Of a stretch of 64,000 nucleotides of DNA, positions 54,601-64,000 are shown piece after piece. The stretch lies in NCBI GenBank assembly GCA_037043235.1, contig JAWRVZ010000181.1, positions 1,178,001-1,242,000 of the forward strand. Reading direction: 5' to 3'. Within the stretch, counting starts at the first letter, position 1. Every line of letters begins with the position of its first letter. The DNA is from Rhodeus uyekii. Lineage: Eukaryota; Chordata; Actinopteri; Cypriniformes; Acheilognathidae. The position numbers were made by a program, and so were the translations under genes. The notes under the pieces were generated by a model. It did not search any database. It was given only the letters and a program-made list of their open reading frames with translations, and had not been told where the DNA came from.

Positions 54601-57600
54601 ACACTTGTCCTCACAAATAATGCTTGCACTTAATAACTCAAAGTCAAAATCTCAGTTAACTTCCAGATTATGTTTAATTCATGCATCTATTTTTGTAACT
54701 AGGTGAAAAATCAATGAAAAAGCTGTAGTAGTTTCCAATCCATGACTTACCTTAGCACTTTGCATTTTGTGTGGAAGAGCAAAACTTGGTCAGACAATAA
54801 CAAGTGACCTTCTAAACCACAATAAATCCATATATAAAAAAGCATAATACATAAATGCGTTCTAGAATTGTCAAAAAAAAACAAAAAAACTTTTCTGAAC
54901 CTCAAAATCTCTGGCCGCCCTTACCTCTTTGCTCTCTTGGTAAAGAATGGGACTTGTCTTGTCCCAAAAGCGGAGGCTCTGTGAGACTTGTTTGCAAGGC
55001 ATGTGTATATGAAATGAAGGCTGAGGCTGAACAAGAGAACAGGACTGGAAAACTTCTGGAAGAGCTTCAGTGGCTTCAGCACCAAGGTCAGAATCATGAT
55101 CCACAAATAATCTTCCGATTGTCTCTGCTCTAAAGTTTAAAAGTTTGAGGTAAAGCCATTTTTAAGACCTGTTTGCGCTATTGCTGTGATTCAAATGCAG
55201 AATAGCGGCCAGTCACTTAAACATTTATACAGAATGAGAGGTGTGAGAGTGGGTGAGTGAGAGAGAGAGAGGCCGACCATTGGAAGAGGGCGCACCATGA
55301 CCTTGTGATTAAACCGTTACTGGGACACACCGCTTTCACAGAATTCATCACATCCCAGCCAACAAACATTAGACATTCCATTTGGTATAATAGTTCAATC
55401 AATTTTTTTCAACACTATTAAACACTATTTTGTGATTTTATAAGATTTGATTCTTGTTTTGCTTGTTTGCTTTTCAATAAAAAATAATAGCTGTATATTT
55501 CAGTTTACATTTTGTTTTTAGCAATTTAATGAAGTCTTTTTAATACAATGTTTTTAATATAATAAAATAATTTTTGAGTCAAGTTTGGTTGGAGAAACAC
55601 TGATTTAGAAGTATGTTCACATACATTTTATCCAGCTCTAATTTCGGGAGGTTTGTTATTGACTTACAAAAAAAAGGTACAAATATAAATTATTTTCTAT
55701 TCTATAATAACTGTCAATACTTTTGATGATGAATCTATAAAAATGTTCATCACTATTAATGAATTTCTGTCACCTTGGATAATAAATGTCATCAAAATCC
55801 TTCTATATTCCTTAACTCAAGGCCTGATTCACCATCAGTGCTGATTAACCAGCATCAACTCAAATGAAATTGCAAGGCTGCTGCTGGGTCAATATCCATG
55901 TATAAATGAGCAAACATTATATTTCAAAGCATGTTTATTCGCCCATGTCTCACAAAATTGGTGATAAACATATTTGGCTCCTGTGGCATGCTTACACTGT
56001 CCTTGTGAATTAGCTGTGTGTGAGCTTGTGAAGGGGTGAAGGAGTGGGGGTGGACATGTCAGTCCAAGGCTAGTACCACAGCAGGAGTAGAAAAGAAAGC
56101 GGACATGAGGGTGAAGGAACCGGCCCTGGGACTGAAAATAGCTTTTCTGAGCCAGAACTCCAATGAAGCTCCAACAAACCATAAAACACTGTTAACCTCA
56201 CTGGCTCTTTGTTCTCTGACTCACCAGACAATTTACAGCTTTGATCTAAAGCCAAGATATATACTACCTTTTAGAGCTGTGTGCAGTAAAATCTAATAAA
56301 CACACTTTTAATCTATCAGATTAGAAGAGCCAGCTGGGCAGGAAATCTGGAATCAATCAATAAATGCAATAGGAGGATGTATTATCGTGATTGTCTCAAG
56401 AAGCACAATAGAATCGATTGATCAAGTGTAAATGCACATCGAGGGATGATGACATCATGAACCATGAGGATAAAGGTGCTAAAGAGCTGGGAGCGGTAGC
56501 TTTAGTGTCTACATCAAAAGCGCTGTGAAACAGTCGAAATGTGCTATGTTGCTGGGAGTGAGTGTGCGAAGAGGAGAATGTCTCCAAGGACAATGTCCTG
56601 GTTCACAAACGAACTAATAGGTGGGGCTAGAGACAGGCCTGACCCTATCCCTGCCCTCATCTGGGGGTCTGATTTCCTCTACTGGAACTAGAAGCATACA
56701 CTGCAGTTACTTCCACTCCCACAGAGGTATTGGTGCTACGGCTATCCAGTTCCAAGGAACCGGACGGCGTTAGCACTGAAACCTGGAGATGGTCTCTCAT
56801 CAAAAACCAGTCAAAATGTATCTCCATTTAGGTTAAGGCTTACCAATTCAGTTTCTTCTACCAGGTCTAGCTTTATTACTCTTTATTTACTCTTATTTAC
56901 TCTTTATTACTATTACTTTCTGAACTATATCAACGTCTTGTTGATCTTACTTCAGTCACGGCAGTTAGCATTTAGCAGTGAGGCGTTCCCATCTAGGAGC
57001 CAGAGTAAGGCAGAAGGTTGAGAAGAGTGTGCTTTCTCTTTTATAAAGGACCACCTTCTTAGGCACAGTTCCATCCTGTCATAAAGTTAGGCCAATCACT
57101 CACTGAGCAGTTGAGACTGCAGAGCCTCATGGCAACAGCTTCAAGTGTTATTCATTCAGTCCTCTGTACATGAGGCCCCTTCAGTAGTGGCTCAAAACCA
57201 AAACCAGAGGGTTTTCCCCGAGGGGCAACCCACCTCTCACAATCTTGGTCACGAGGCCGTATCTACGCTCTTTGGTTATGTGTTAGAGCCCTGTGCTACC
57301 CCTGGTATCCCGAGAGAGCCAGGTGTAGTATTCACACTCCCTTATCGTGCATTCTCACTTAAATGATTGATTCTATTGTGCTTCACAAGACAACCACACT
57401 GACTTGCATTCCTCTAGCAAGATTTATTTCTTAATTGTTTGGCAAGCTGATTCTCTGACTGCCAGCTCTATTTTCACTGTGGATATAGGCCTTTTTACCA
57501 TCCAACGAAACAATGGCATGAAATAAATAAGAAGATCCCAATCACATAAACTAATAGCACAGTTAGGTAAGAATCTAATCGTATTGCGTTGTAATCGTTT

Positions 57601-60600
57601 TTCTCAATTGGTAACACACTACAACTGATTCAGTTGGCCCAATTTCCCAAACCATTCATGTGGTTCTCAAAACAAAGCCATTTCTCAAAACGTTTAACAA
57701 TGACACAATAATCAGAATCTCTGCATTCTGGAGAGAGAACAGAAACGATCATTAACAGGTTTATTATACTTACACATAGGCATACAGTAAAATTACAGTA
57801 CACACTTTAGATTAGGGAAATTTCACTACTCTATGTACCGTAAACTGTAGCACATATTGTATATCCTTAAACCTGTGGTTGTCAACTTTATTTGTAGCCA
57901 TTTTGATGTTCAATGTACTTTTTGCAGAACTGAGAAATTTTTGCCAAAGGTCTTCTTGGTCTTCTTGTGTCAGAAGACCAAGAAACTGGTGTATACTGTA
58001 ACTAAATTTGGCTAAAGAAGCATACCAAGTTCATTTACAAATATTTGGCATTGGAACTTTTCTTTTCTAGTGCTTTTCATCTACTGAAAGATCACTTTAT
58101 GGTAGTAAAACATTTACAGATGCAGATACAGTAAAGCAAAACAGCAATGTATTTATGTTATATACTGTAATAGTAAATAATAATTCCTGTATTTGTTAAG
58201 TTTTAAGGGTTATTTGAGGCCAAATTTTATTTTGACAGAAGAGAATGTGCTTTTGACTAAAATGTTTTTTTTACAAGGAATTTTGAGGTTTGTGCAAGTC
58301 TAATAACTAGATTAAAACATCTGAAAGACATTTATGCTGGCTTCTTTAGTGATACAAGCTCAGAAAAAGTGTTTAATATAGAGTATCTTGACATGATGCC
58401 ATTAAAATGGATTAAAATATTCCTTAACAAACTTTTTCAAGAAAAAGTTCCTATTTATTCTATAAATGTTCCAATAAAAGCTGCACAAAATACCCACTAT
58501 GGTGAATTATTTTCATGAAAAACATTTCAAAAACATCCCCGCCTCCCCTCTGCTTTTTTCACAAATCACCCCCTGTATATAAATATAAACTGGATCGTAT
58601 CGCTTTCCTTTGCTCTGGTTGACAGAAATTCACCTTATGCTATATCCATGTACATGCTTCAATGCAAAAACTTTCCCGATCTCCTACCTCGCACCAGCTG
58701 TCCACCAATGTCATGACATGGAGTCCTCACACAAAAGACCCTTCCATTAAAAGACCATTACTGAAGAACATCATAATCTCCTTCAAATCAATTAATAAAG
58801 CTTCTCAAGTGCCTTCACAGAGCAACCAGCCAACATCCAGCTCCAGGGTGTCCTTATCTTGCCTGTGGTGAAATTAATTCAGGTCTTGGGAACATTACAG
58901 TTAGAGAGCTTAGATGTATCTAGCTGAAAAAAGGCTGCAGGAAAGCTGTCAGTTGAAACATGGAAGTTAATCTCACGTGCAAGCATTCAGAGAGGGCAAC
59001 CATCGATATAGAAAGTGCTACAGGGCACTGCCATTTGCAGTGAGTGATGGTCTCAGTGCCTCACAGACGGTGGTGTGGCAGTTAAGGGCATCCTTGTGTT
59101 GAGATGAATGTAGGGTGCTTGACCTGACTGCTGTGACTGTGGTGAGCAGGGCCCCGTTCTGACACCACAACACCAATCTTACACACAGCCAACAAGAGGC
59201 TCTGGGCAGAGACAAATGCCACTGTTTCTGTCCTGTGCCAGTGTTCATATCCTATGGCTTATTTTCATCACGCTATTTACAAAAACAAGCACATTCTGCT
59301 ACAACGATTTCATATAGGGATAGTTCCCTCTAAAATTATTATTTTAATTTCTTAAAACTGCACAATTTGAGAAAGCAAAGTTAGAATCCAGTTTTCTTTT
59401 CTATTAATTTCCTGTGGTGAACATAAAAGGTTAACATTCAAGTTTCAAATTTGTGACAGCAATAATTATAACAAAACCCTGCTCTCATTGCTCTGTCCCA
59501 GAACAACATCTGAAGGAAATCCTGAAATAATGCTAACACTGACAATGCATTTCATTCAAAAGTAATCCTATTCTAGAGGCATCTGTTTATATCATCTGAC
59601 TCTCTCCCAACACTGGAGACAAACCACACACACAAACTACCATTAAAATACAACCAATTTAAAAATCAATGCTTTTACTTTAAATACACTGAACATTACC
59701 AAAGTTCAAAGAATTCTAACTATTTTAAGCATGAGTGTACCAAGAAAGGCTATGTAAAAAAATAATCCAAGTTGACATTCTATAATATAATATTCTAGTT
59801 TTCAGTTTAGCAATGCATTATGAATAAATATAAATGTATAATAACAATATATTTTATTATTATTAACTATTGAGTCAGTTTAAGTATACGGCAGTGTGTA
59901 ATACACTACTGTACCATTGAAAGATTTGAGATCGGACATTTTTTTTTTTGTTTTGTAAGACGTCACTTTTGCTCTCCAAGGCTGCATTTAATGACCAAAA
60001 ATACAGTTAAACAATATTATAATAAACTTTTATAACAGTTTAAAATACTGTTTTTGACTTTAATATTATTTTAAATGTAATTTATTTCTGTGATGGCAAA
60101 ACTGAATTTTCAGCATCATGTTTCTCTACAGACATTATGCTAATATGTTGATTTGATGCTCAGGAACATTTTCTTACTATTATCAATGTTGAAAACAGTT
60201 GAGATTCTTATTTGGTAATTTATGCGGGAAAATGACAAAAAATAAATTTGGTAATCATATTTTTTTTGTGGAAACCATGATAATAGTTGCTCTGCTTAAT
60301 ATTTTTACTGGAAACAGAGATACTTTTTTCAGGATTCTTTGATGAATAGAACAATGTTTTTGTAATAGAAATCTTTTGTAACATTTTTAATGTCTTTACT
60401 GAATGAAAGAATTTATTAATTCTGTAAAAGACATTCTTAAAGTCCCCAAACATCTGAATAGCACTGTATATTCAAATGCTAAATACAAACGTACAGGTAA
60501 CTCACCTCCTGTGCAACAATACTAGAGATGCGAACAGCCCTCTTCACCCGCGTGTTTCTCCGCTCATTGCTCCCTTGCGCCCCCTCCTGAGTAATGCTGC

Positions 60601-60619
60601 CTCTGGCACTAAAGGACAT
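47665..60619 (-). CDS. kcnh2: ERG voltage-gated potassium channel, ERG1b-type isoform
   Basis: Eleven exons (60506-60619, 52875-53297, 52021-52417, 51258-51457, 50866-51118, 50170-50363, 49957-50077, 49622-49879, 48452-48647, 48165-48357, 47665-48063) join in frame to 915 residues. The channel carries the rapid delayed rectifier current that repolarises heart muscle. Visible: S1-S3, S4 with [20 protein letters not shown], pore with SVGFGN filter and an NDT glycosylation sequon in the turret, S6 with YASIF (the two drug-binding aromatics), C-linker, cyclic nucleotide-binding homology domain with the FNL intrinsic ligand, and a coiled coil in the distal C-terminus. KCNH2 rather than KCNH6/7 is indicated by the RAVRISSIVAQE N-terminus and the RRLSLP...RHGSDP ending (family recall). 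The PAS-containing 1a exons are not in the window. Confidence 0.9.
48165..48357 (-). CDS. kcnh2: kcnh2 exon, end of coiled coil
   Basis: Reads RLEKRMSTDIGAIMQLLQRQ then MVLVPPTYSSVTSP and on to ETETPAIFSE. The first part continues the C-terminal coiled coil. Acceptor TTTCAAAG, donor GTATTT. Confidence 0.9.
48452..48647 (-). CDS. kcnh2: kcnh2 exon
   Basis: Reads EALSGVSNVFSFWGDSRGHQ through HYTEVEKRLEMMHKQLQ. The motif SGVSNxFSFWGDSRG is conserved in hERG1. It begins the coiled coil. Leaves two bases (phase 2). Confidence 0.92.
48995..49330. mobile_element. Scrambled Tc1-like remnant
   Basis: GTATTTGTACGCCTTCATTT and ATTTTTTCACATTTTCTTAC resemble a Tc1 terminus; GTCACCGTTATAACCAAGGT and TTGCTCACTTTGGCCAGAG resemble internal transposase sequence in the opposite orientation, so the copy is deleted and rearranged. 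Confidence 0.55.
49330..49465. mobile_element. Partial MITE copy
   Basis: GGAACAAACTGAGGTTGAGT and CTGAACTAACCCTTTAAG are the right end of the common MITE family. Confidence 0.55.
49622..49879 (-). CDS. kcnh2: kcnh2 exon, cytoplasmic C-terminal linker
   Basis: Reads AADTEWTEDKLNRMTLQTQN through SSSDEEEETRRPTTIVDCSQ and NSFNVLSG. A Ser/acidic cluster resembles the phosphorylatable linker after the hERG1 CNBHD. Phase 1 in and out, donor GTAGGA. Confidence 0.85.
49957..50077 (-). CDS. kcnh2: kcnh2 exon
   Basis: Reads TNTKAGSMSSDPDDSDHGCL then RRTKLFFHSKRNSMPQ. Acceptor ACACAG, donor GTAAGA. Diverged from hERG1 but in the same position after FNLRD, with the basic patch kept. Confidence 0.85.
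50170..50363 (-). CDS. kcnh2: kcnh2 exon, second half of the cyclic nucleotide-binding homology domain
   Basis: Reads GKNDIFGEPINLYARPGKSS through FWSNLEITFNLRD. FNL is the intrinsic ligand that fills the empty nucleotide pocket in this family. Acceptor ATCCTCAG, donor GTAAGG. Confidence 0.95.
50866..51118 (-). CDS. kcnh2: kcnh2 exon, C-linker and first half of CNBHD
   Basis: Reads VLKGFPECLQADICLHLNRT through HAPPGDTLVHAGDVISALYF and GDVVVAIL. Donor GTAAAA, leaves phase 1. Confidence 0.95.
51258..51457 (-). CDS. kcnh2: kcnh2 exon, S6 end and C-linker
   Basis: Reads ALMYASIFGNVSAIIQRLYS through SYTNGIDMNA. The Tyr and Phe of YASIF line the drug-binding inner vestibule in hERG. Acceptor CTTTACAG. 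Confidence 0.96.
51560..51900 (-). repeat. AT-rich dispersed repeat with internal (TA)n
   Basis: ACACTACCATTCAATTGTTT starts the copy, a (TA)n tract lies at 51,598-51,625, and AAATCAGCTTATTAGAACGA near the end matches the family at 26.1 kb. Confidence 0.6.
52021..52417 (-). CDS. kcnh2: kcnh2 exon, S4 to pore
   Basis: Reads [20 protein letters not shown] through S5, the turret (GKPYNDTIPSSGPSIKDKY) and the filter (SVGFGN) to NSEKIFSICVMLIG. S4 has the expected spaced Arg/Lys. Donor GTTAGT, phase 1 out. Confidence 0.96.
52461..52843. mobile_element. Dispersed non-autonomous element
   Basis: Left end TTAAAGTCACCATGAAATCA and right end GTCTAATGACAACTTTAAAA are imperfect inverted ends. GC-content changes inside and no coding exon falls here. 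Confidence 0.55.
52875..53297 (-). CDS. kcnh2: kcnh2 exon, S1-S3
   Basis: Reads [20 protein letters not shown], S1 (VWDWVILLLVIYTAIFTPYS), S2 (VVDLIVDIMFVVDIVINFRT) and S3 (GWFLIDMVAAIPFDLLIY). 141 codons, phase 0 at both ends. This is the exon where the 1a and 1b N-termini join in mammals. The GTG at its start is an internal Val codon, not a start. Confidence 0.97.
54925..55044 (-). CDS. kcnh2: Candidate alternative kcnh2 exon (120 bp, in frame)
   Basis: Acceptor AAGTTTTCCAG, 40 open codons SCSLVQPQPSFHIHMPCKQV then SQSLRFWDKTSPILYQESKE, donor GTAAGG. Phase 0 at both ends, so it would fit between VAQE and VLSLGAD; alternatively its internal ATG could start a third N-terminus. The sequence is not recognised in any ERG channel I know. 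A chance coincidence is possible. Confidence 0.35.
56391..57394. mobile_element. Unclassified 1.0-kb element with long inverted ends
   Basis: The first and last approximately 53 bp are imperfect inverted repeats (about 40 matches), sharing TTGTCT, GAAGCACAATAGAATC, AAGTG and AATGCAC. There is no transposase ORF and no obvious target-site duplication. The interior is less AT-rich than the surrounding intron. Confidence 0.6.
57953..57984. repeat. Hairpin with 13-bp perfect stem
   Basis: TTCTTGGTCTTCT and AGAAGACCAAGAA around the loop TGTGTC, in the kcnh2 intron. Confidence 0.8.
59905..60471 (+). repeat. Longest copy of the AT-rich dispersed repeat
   Basis: Starts CACTACTGTACCATTGAAAG and ends CATCTGAATAGCACTGTATA. 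It holds the full module series (TTTCTGTGATGGCAAAACTG, TATCAATGTTGAAAACAGTT, TTCAGGATTCTTTGATGAAT). It ends only 35 bp from the ERG1b exon donor. Confidence 0.7.
60506..60619 (-). CDS. kcnh2: kcnh2 ERG1b-type first coding exon
   Basis: MSFSARGSITQEGAQGSNER then RNTRVKRAVRISSIVAQE, 38 residues, then donor GTGAGT in phase 0. The basic RVxRAVRISSxVAQE end matches the mammalian ERG1b N-terminus (36 residues), which lacks the PAS domain and deactivates faster. No acceptor AG is needed upstream since the exon starts a transcript. Confidence 0.9.
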
Positions 60620-60632
60620 ATTTCTGCTCCAT
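60609..60632 (-). other. kcnh2: Upstream ORF overlapping the ERG1b start
   Basis: ATG at 60,632 opens MEQKYVL and stops at TAG 60,611-60,609, overlapping the main ATG (60,619) in another frame. Its +4 base is G but -3 is T, while the main ATG has A at -3 and T at +4. Confidence 0.6.
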
Positions 60633-61050
60633 AGATAGCTGCCTAGTCTCTGTTATCCACCACTGTTCATCTCATCTCACCTCACCTACTGCTGACAGAA
60701 ACAACCAACACTGGCATCCTCTGAAGTGGCTCGCTTCCGTCACTGTGAAGGTTTCTCTTTCAGATATATATTTAATGGCTTCCAATAAAAGCCTGAATGG
60801 CCTTTAAATTTCAGAACAGTCGCTCACTTTTTTTTCTTAACATTAGTTTCTCAAACAAAAAATTTGAAAACAAGATACGAGTCTGAACAGTAGCAGCATG
60901 GATCCATCGTCATGCTGTCAATGCAGCTGTTCCACTTTCTCCACGCTTTGCCTTTTAAAGAGAGTAAACTGCCTGTGGTATCCCTCTCCATCCCTCCCTC
61001 TCTCCCTACATCGCTTTCAGAAACACTGTGTTTGTGAATGTTTCCCTCGT

Positions 61051-61108
<58 letters not shown>

Positions 61109-61110
61109 GT
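60633..61110 (-). promoter_or_regulatory. kcnh2: Upstream region of the ERG1b start
   Basis: Includes a short upstream ORF (60,632-60,609), an AT-rich ATATATATTTAAT near 60,765 that could act as a TATA-like element, and a (TC)n tract at 61,053-61,103 (GA-rich on the sense strand). No transcription start can be fixed from sequence alone. Confidence 0.35.
61053..61103. repeat. (TC)n microsatellite
   Basis: About 25 uninterrupted TC units upstream of the ERG1b exon. The Ser/Leu and Arg/Glu ORFs over it are artefacts. Confidence 0.97.
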
Positions 61111-61671
61111 GGAAGTCCCACTTGGGAAGAGATGTAATTGCAGCTGGCTGTCTGATCCACCTCCTCATTCTCAGTAGCCCAGCTGCAGGGCTTGATGATA
61201 TCCTCTGTTCCACTGATAACCACAAACAGGGCTAAAAAAAGTTGTTTTTTTCTTTCTATGCCCAGCTCCCAGGCATGTTACAGATGCTCATCTCTCACTC
61301 GTTTATCATATGATAATTTTCACCCACATTAGTTTTAACCATACTTAAATTACATGTTAGAAAATGAAAATCAAGCCAGTGAATGCAGTGAATAACCGCT
61401 TTCTGACAAACGTGGGTCATTGCTCACATAATACAGTTGTATAATTATCTCAGTTAAAACATAGGTACTACTTACAATTACTACAATAAGCATCAGTGAG
61501 TTAACATAAGTTTTCACGGACTAACAATAAACAAAATTTGTACAGCATTTATTTAAAATAAATGCCTTTTATAACATTTATTAATATACCATTGTTCATT
61601 GTAAATTCATAGTCCTTTATGAAGCATTACCTTACGTTTATACAACTATACAAATGTTACAAAATGTATTA

Positions 61672-61800
61672 CTATACACTACTATTTCAAAATTTGGGGT
61701 CTCTAAGATTTTTTTTATGTTTTTGAAAGAAAGCCCTTAAGCTCATTTATTAAGGCTGCATTTATTTGATCAAAATACAGTAAAACAGTAAATATTATTA
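61672..61800. repeat. Left-end fragment of the AT-rich dispersed repeat
   Basis: CACTACTATTTCAAAATTTG and AAGGCTGCATTTATTTGATC match the start of the 59.9-kb copy. Confidence 0.6.
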
Positions 61801-61809
61801 TGTCATGAA

Positions 61810-62340
61810 AACTCTGTTTAAGTGTTTGGCATGGTAATGGACATGACTGGATATGATGTTGATATGTTTGGTCTTGGCAAAATAGATATGCTACACTGAT
61901 GCTGTTGGTTATTGCTACTGCAGAGCAAGTATGGGATTTGCTTCAGTCAATACATACGACAATACGCCGCTGCAGTCATTAGTATCACACTAATGTGGTT
62001 ATTAGTATCAAGTGCAGACAAAATTAGATCTGAAAATCTCTTTACGGTCGAGACACAGAAGGACAGTAGATCTTCCATTGTGTCTCAATAACTTACAACT
62101 TTAAATGGGCCGACTCCCCAAAGTGAAAAAAACATACCCACATTAATAAATAAAAAATAATTAATAAAGAACTAGAACCCTTAAATCACAAACTGCATCT
62201 CAATTAAGGAAATGTTACATTTAAAAAATCTTTATTTATATACATTCTATTATTTGTTAAGGACAAAATTTTTAAAATAAAACGTTACAGGCTGATGCAA
62301 CTTGCATGTAATTCAACACAGCAACTCATATTGTTAGTAT
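61810..62340. other. Upstream sequence, nothing recognised
   Basis: AT-rich, no exon-like ORF and no repeat ends identified. Confidence 0.5.
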
Positions 62341-62344
62341 GTAT

Positions 62345-63309
62345 ACACACACGGCAACGTCTGAGCATGCTCCTGATGAGATGTTGGATGCCGCCCTTGG
62401 GATTCTCTTCCTAGACCTGGATAAGGGAACCATTGGCTAGACATGGAGGTCTGTGTGACCCTCCAAGGATATTCCTCCCCAGATCATTACTGACCCACCG
62501 CCAAACTGGTCATGCTGGATGATGTTGCACACAGCATAGCGTTCCTCGCGGTATCTCTATACTCTTTCATATCTGTCACATGTGGTCTTATCCGTGAAAA
62601 AAACGGGGTACCAATATGGACAATTTTGGTGTTCTCTGGCACTTGCCAATAAAATGGCATTGTGCTAAGCTGTGAGAACAGGTCCCACTAGAGGATGTCA
62701 GGCCCTCATTCAATCCTCATGAAGTCAGTTTCTGACAGCTTGGTCAGAAACATGCACACCAGTAGCCTGCTGCAGGTCATTTTGTAGGGCTCTGCCAGTG
62801 CTCTTCCTGTTCTTCCTCACACAAAGGAGCATATACTGGTCCTACTGTTGGGTTGTTGCCATTCTACGTCTGTGTCCAGCTCTCCTTGTGTAATGGCCTA
62901 TCTCCTGGTATCTCCTTCTGCTCTTGAAACTGTGCAGGGAGACACACCAAACCTCCTTGTATACATATGGATGTGACATCCTGGAGGAGCAGGACTGCCA
63001 CAGAGAGTGCCACATGCCACAGACAGTGATAAGGATGACCCTAACAAAACACAAAAACTAAAGACAAATCAGTCAGGAAGGATAAGGACAGAACAACTGT
63101 CTATGGCCACCACCTGCAAAATCATTCCCTTTTTGAGAGTTGTCTTACTGTTGCTTCTCCGGTGTACCAGTTGTCCCTTTCACTTGCACCAAAGTAGTTG
63201 CAACTGATTCACAACCACTTACGCTTCCTAATTGGACAGATTGATATCCTTGAAGTTTAATTGACTTGGTGTTATATTGTGATTATTAATCAATTTTTTT
63301 GAGCAGTGC
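62345..63309 (-). mobile_element. Decayed Tc1-like transposon
   Basis: The minus strand begins with the terminal signature CACTGCTCAAAAAAATTGAT at 63,309. The transposase is recognisable in pieces, including RRYQEIGHYTRRAGHRRRMA (helix-turn-helix linker) in ORF 62,842-63,054, but is interrupted throughout. The 3' terminal repeat is missing. Confidence 0.75.
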
Positions 63310-64000
63310 ATTTAGACTGTTAATTTATCACTAATCTTCTACAGTTAATTAAAACAATGTGATTTTTTTTATTTATTAATTATGCCTTCTGAGTCCAAAA
63401 TTCTATTTTATTCTACCATTGGACCAAATAGTCCAGCCCCAGCTTTTGTTTATGCAAGTATAGACCTAAAAAAACATGAAAAAGACAGGTGGGAGAGTAC
63501 CCATAGAACCCTCAGTGTTAAAACATATGGGACACCATTTCACATGTCTGATTCAGTCCAGACTGAAAAAAGAAATAAGGTCAGTAATATTTCTGACAGA
63601 AAATTCCACAGCAGAATCTATAGTACCACACATACAAGAAAAAAACAACTCTTATGAGTAACTGAAAAACACATTGCTTTTTGAGCAAAAGAAAGATCCT
63701 CTTCTTAAAACATCTCAGAGCTAATAGCAGTCACGGTTGCTTGTGTAGAAACAGCACGAAGACAAAGGAAATTTAAGGTAAATGTCTTTTAATGACCAAA
63801 ACTCGGGAGATAGCAGAAACACAACATTTCACAGACAAGAACGTACAGAGAATGAAGGAGAGTAAAGGATATAAATATATATCACCAAACAAAGGGAACT
63901 AATGAGGTAATTGACGAGGGAAAGGTGAAGGAGATGATTAACAGGACACATGTAACTGAGATCAAAACATAGAAGCACATGGGCTGAAACTGAAGGAAAC
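63310..64000. other. Window end, no gene recognised
   Basis: A 91-codon ORF (63,382-63,657) has no recognisable content. From about 63,760 the text resembles the multi-copy sequence at 36,480-36,730 in the opposite sense, possibly an LTR or DNA element end; this is weak. Confidence 0.35.

Larger units (their letters stand above)
53298..60505 (-). other. kcnh2: kcnh2 7.2-kb intron
   Basis: Between the ERG1b first exon and the S1 exon. Contains a candidate cassette exon (54,925-55,044), an unclassified inverted-end element (56,391-57,394), possible DNA-transposon sequence around 57,560-57,780, a 13-bp-stem hairpin (57,953-57,984) and an AT-rich repeat (59,905-60,471). Confidence 0.7.

Noticed and set aside
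60851..61235. ORFs rich in Arg-Glu or Ser-Leu
   Set aside because: Produced by the (TC)n tract.
63382..63657. 91-codon plus-strand ORF near the window end
   Set aside because: No recognisable motif, low complexity, no promoter or splice context.
1..64000. CRISPR arrays, operons, bacterial origins or viral genomes
   Set aside because: None seen; the window is vertebrate nuclear DNA with spliced genes.

Overview
This is a vertebrate (teleost, most likely cyprinid) genomic window. It has split genes with GT-AG introns, three orthologues of vertebrate genes, and repeats typical of ray-finned fish: Tc1-like transposons with TA target sites, a 5S rRNA-derived SINE, tRNA-derived SINEs, an L2/Rex-like LINE fragment, and several MITE families present in multiple copies.

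Layout. (1) Positions 1-4,500, plus strand: the last 13 coding exons of a cardiac/slow-type sarcomeric myosin heavy chain, covering the C-terminal third of the rod, its stop codon and poly(A) signal. (2) 4,500-5,900: intergenic, with a long hairpin repeat. (3) About 5,900-45,420, minus strand, converging on the myosin gene: a complete microtubule-associated protein 4 gene (map4). It has a GC-rich promoter near 45.4 kb, a non-coding first exon, a start codon at 39,490, a projection domain with a 15-nt microexon and a 1.08-kb exon, a probable internal promoter with its own ATG exon at 27.3 kb, a Lys/Glu-rich exon, Ser/Thr/Pro-rich basic exons, four tau/MAP2/MAP4 repeats, and two alternative C-termini made from one last exon read in two frames. 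(4) 46.7-60.7 kb, minus strand, upstream of map4: an ERG potassium channel (kcnh2, erg1). Its first exon here is the short ERG1b-type N-terminus. The PAS-domain exons of a 1a isoform are not in the window and would lie beyond 64 kb if present. (5) 60.7-64 kb: upstream sequence with a (TC)n tract and a broken Tc1-like element.

I derived every exon from splice sites and phase agreement. All three models close without an internal stop: 663 residues visible for the myosin tail, about 1,081 (long) or 800 (internal-promoter) residues for MAP4, and 915 residues for the ERG1b-like channel. The genes do not form a pathway. Myosin and the ERG channel are both heart-muscle genes, while MAP4 is a broadly used microtubule binder.

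The observations most worth a second look are the dual-frame map4 last exon (with or without a frame-shifting 181-bp cassette), the map4 internal first exon, a 120-bp phase-0 candidate cassette exon between ERG1b and S1, a tandem repeat in the last myosin intron whose central loop is inverted between neighbouring units, nested transposons near 18.3 and 21.8 kb, and an unclassified 1.0-kb element with about 53-bp inverted ends at 56.4-57.4 kb.
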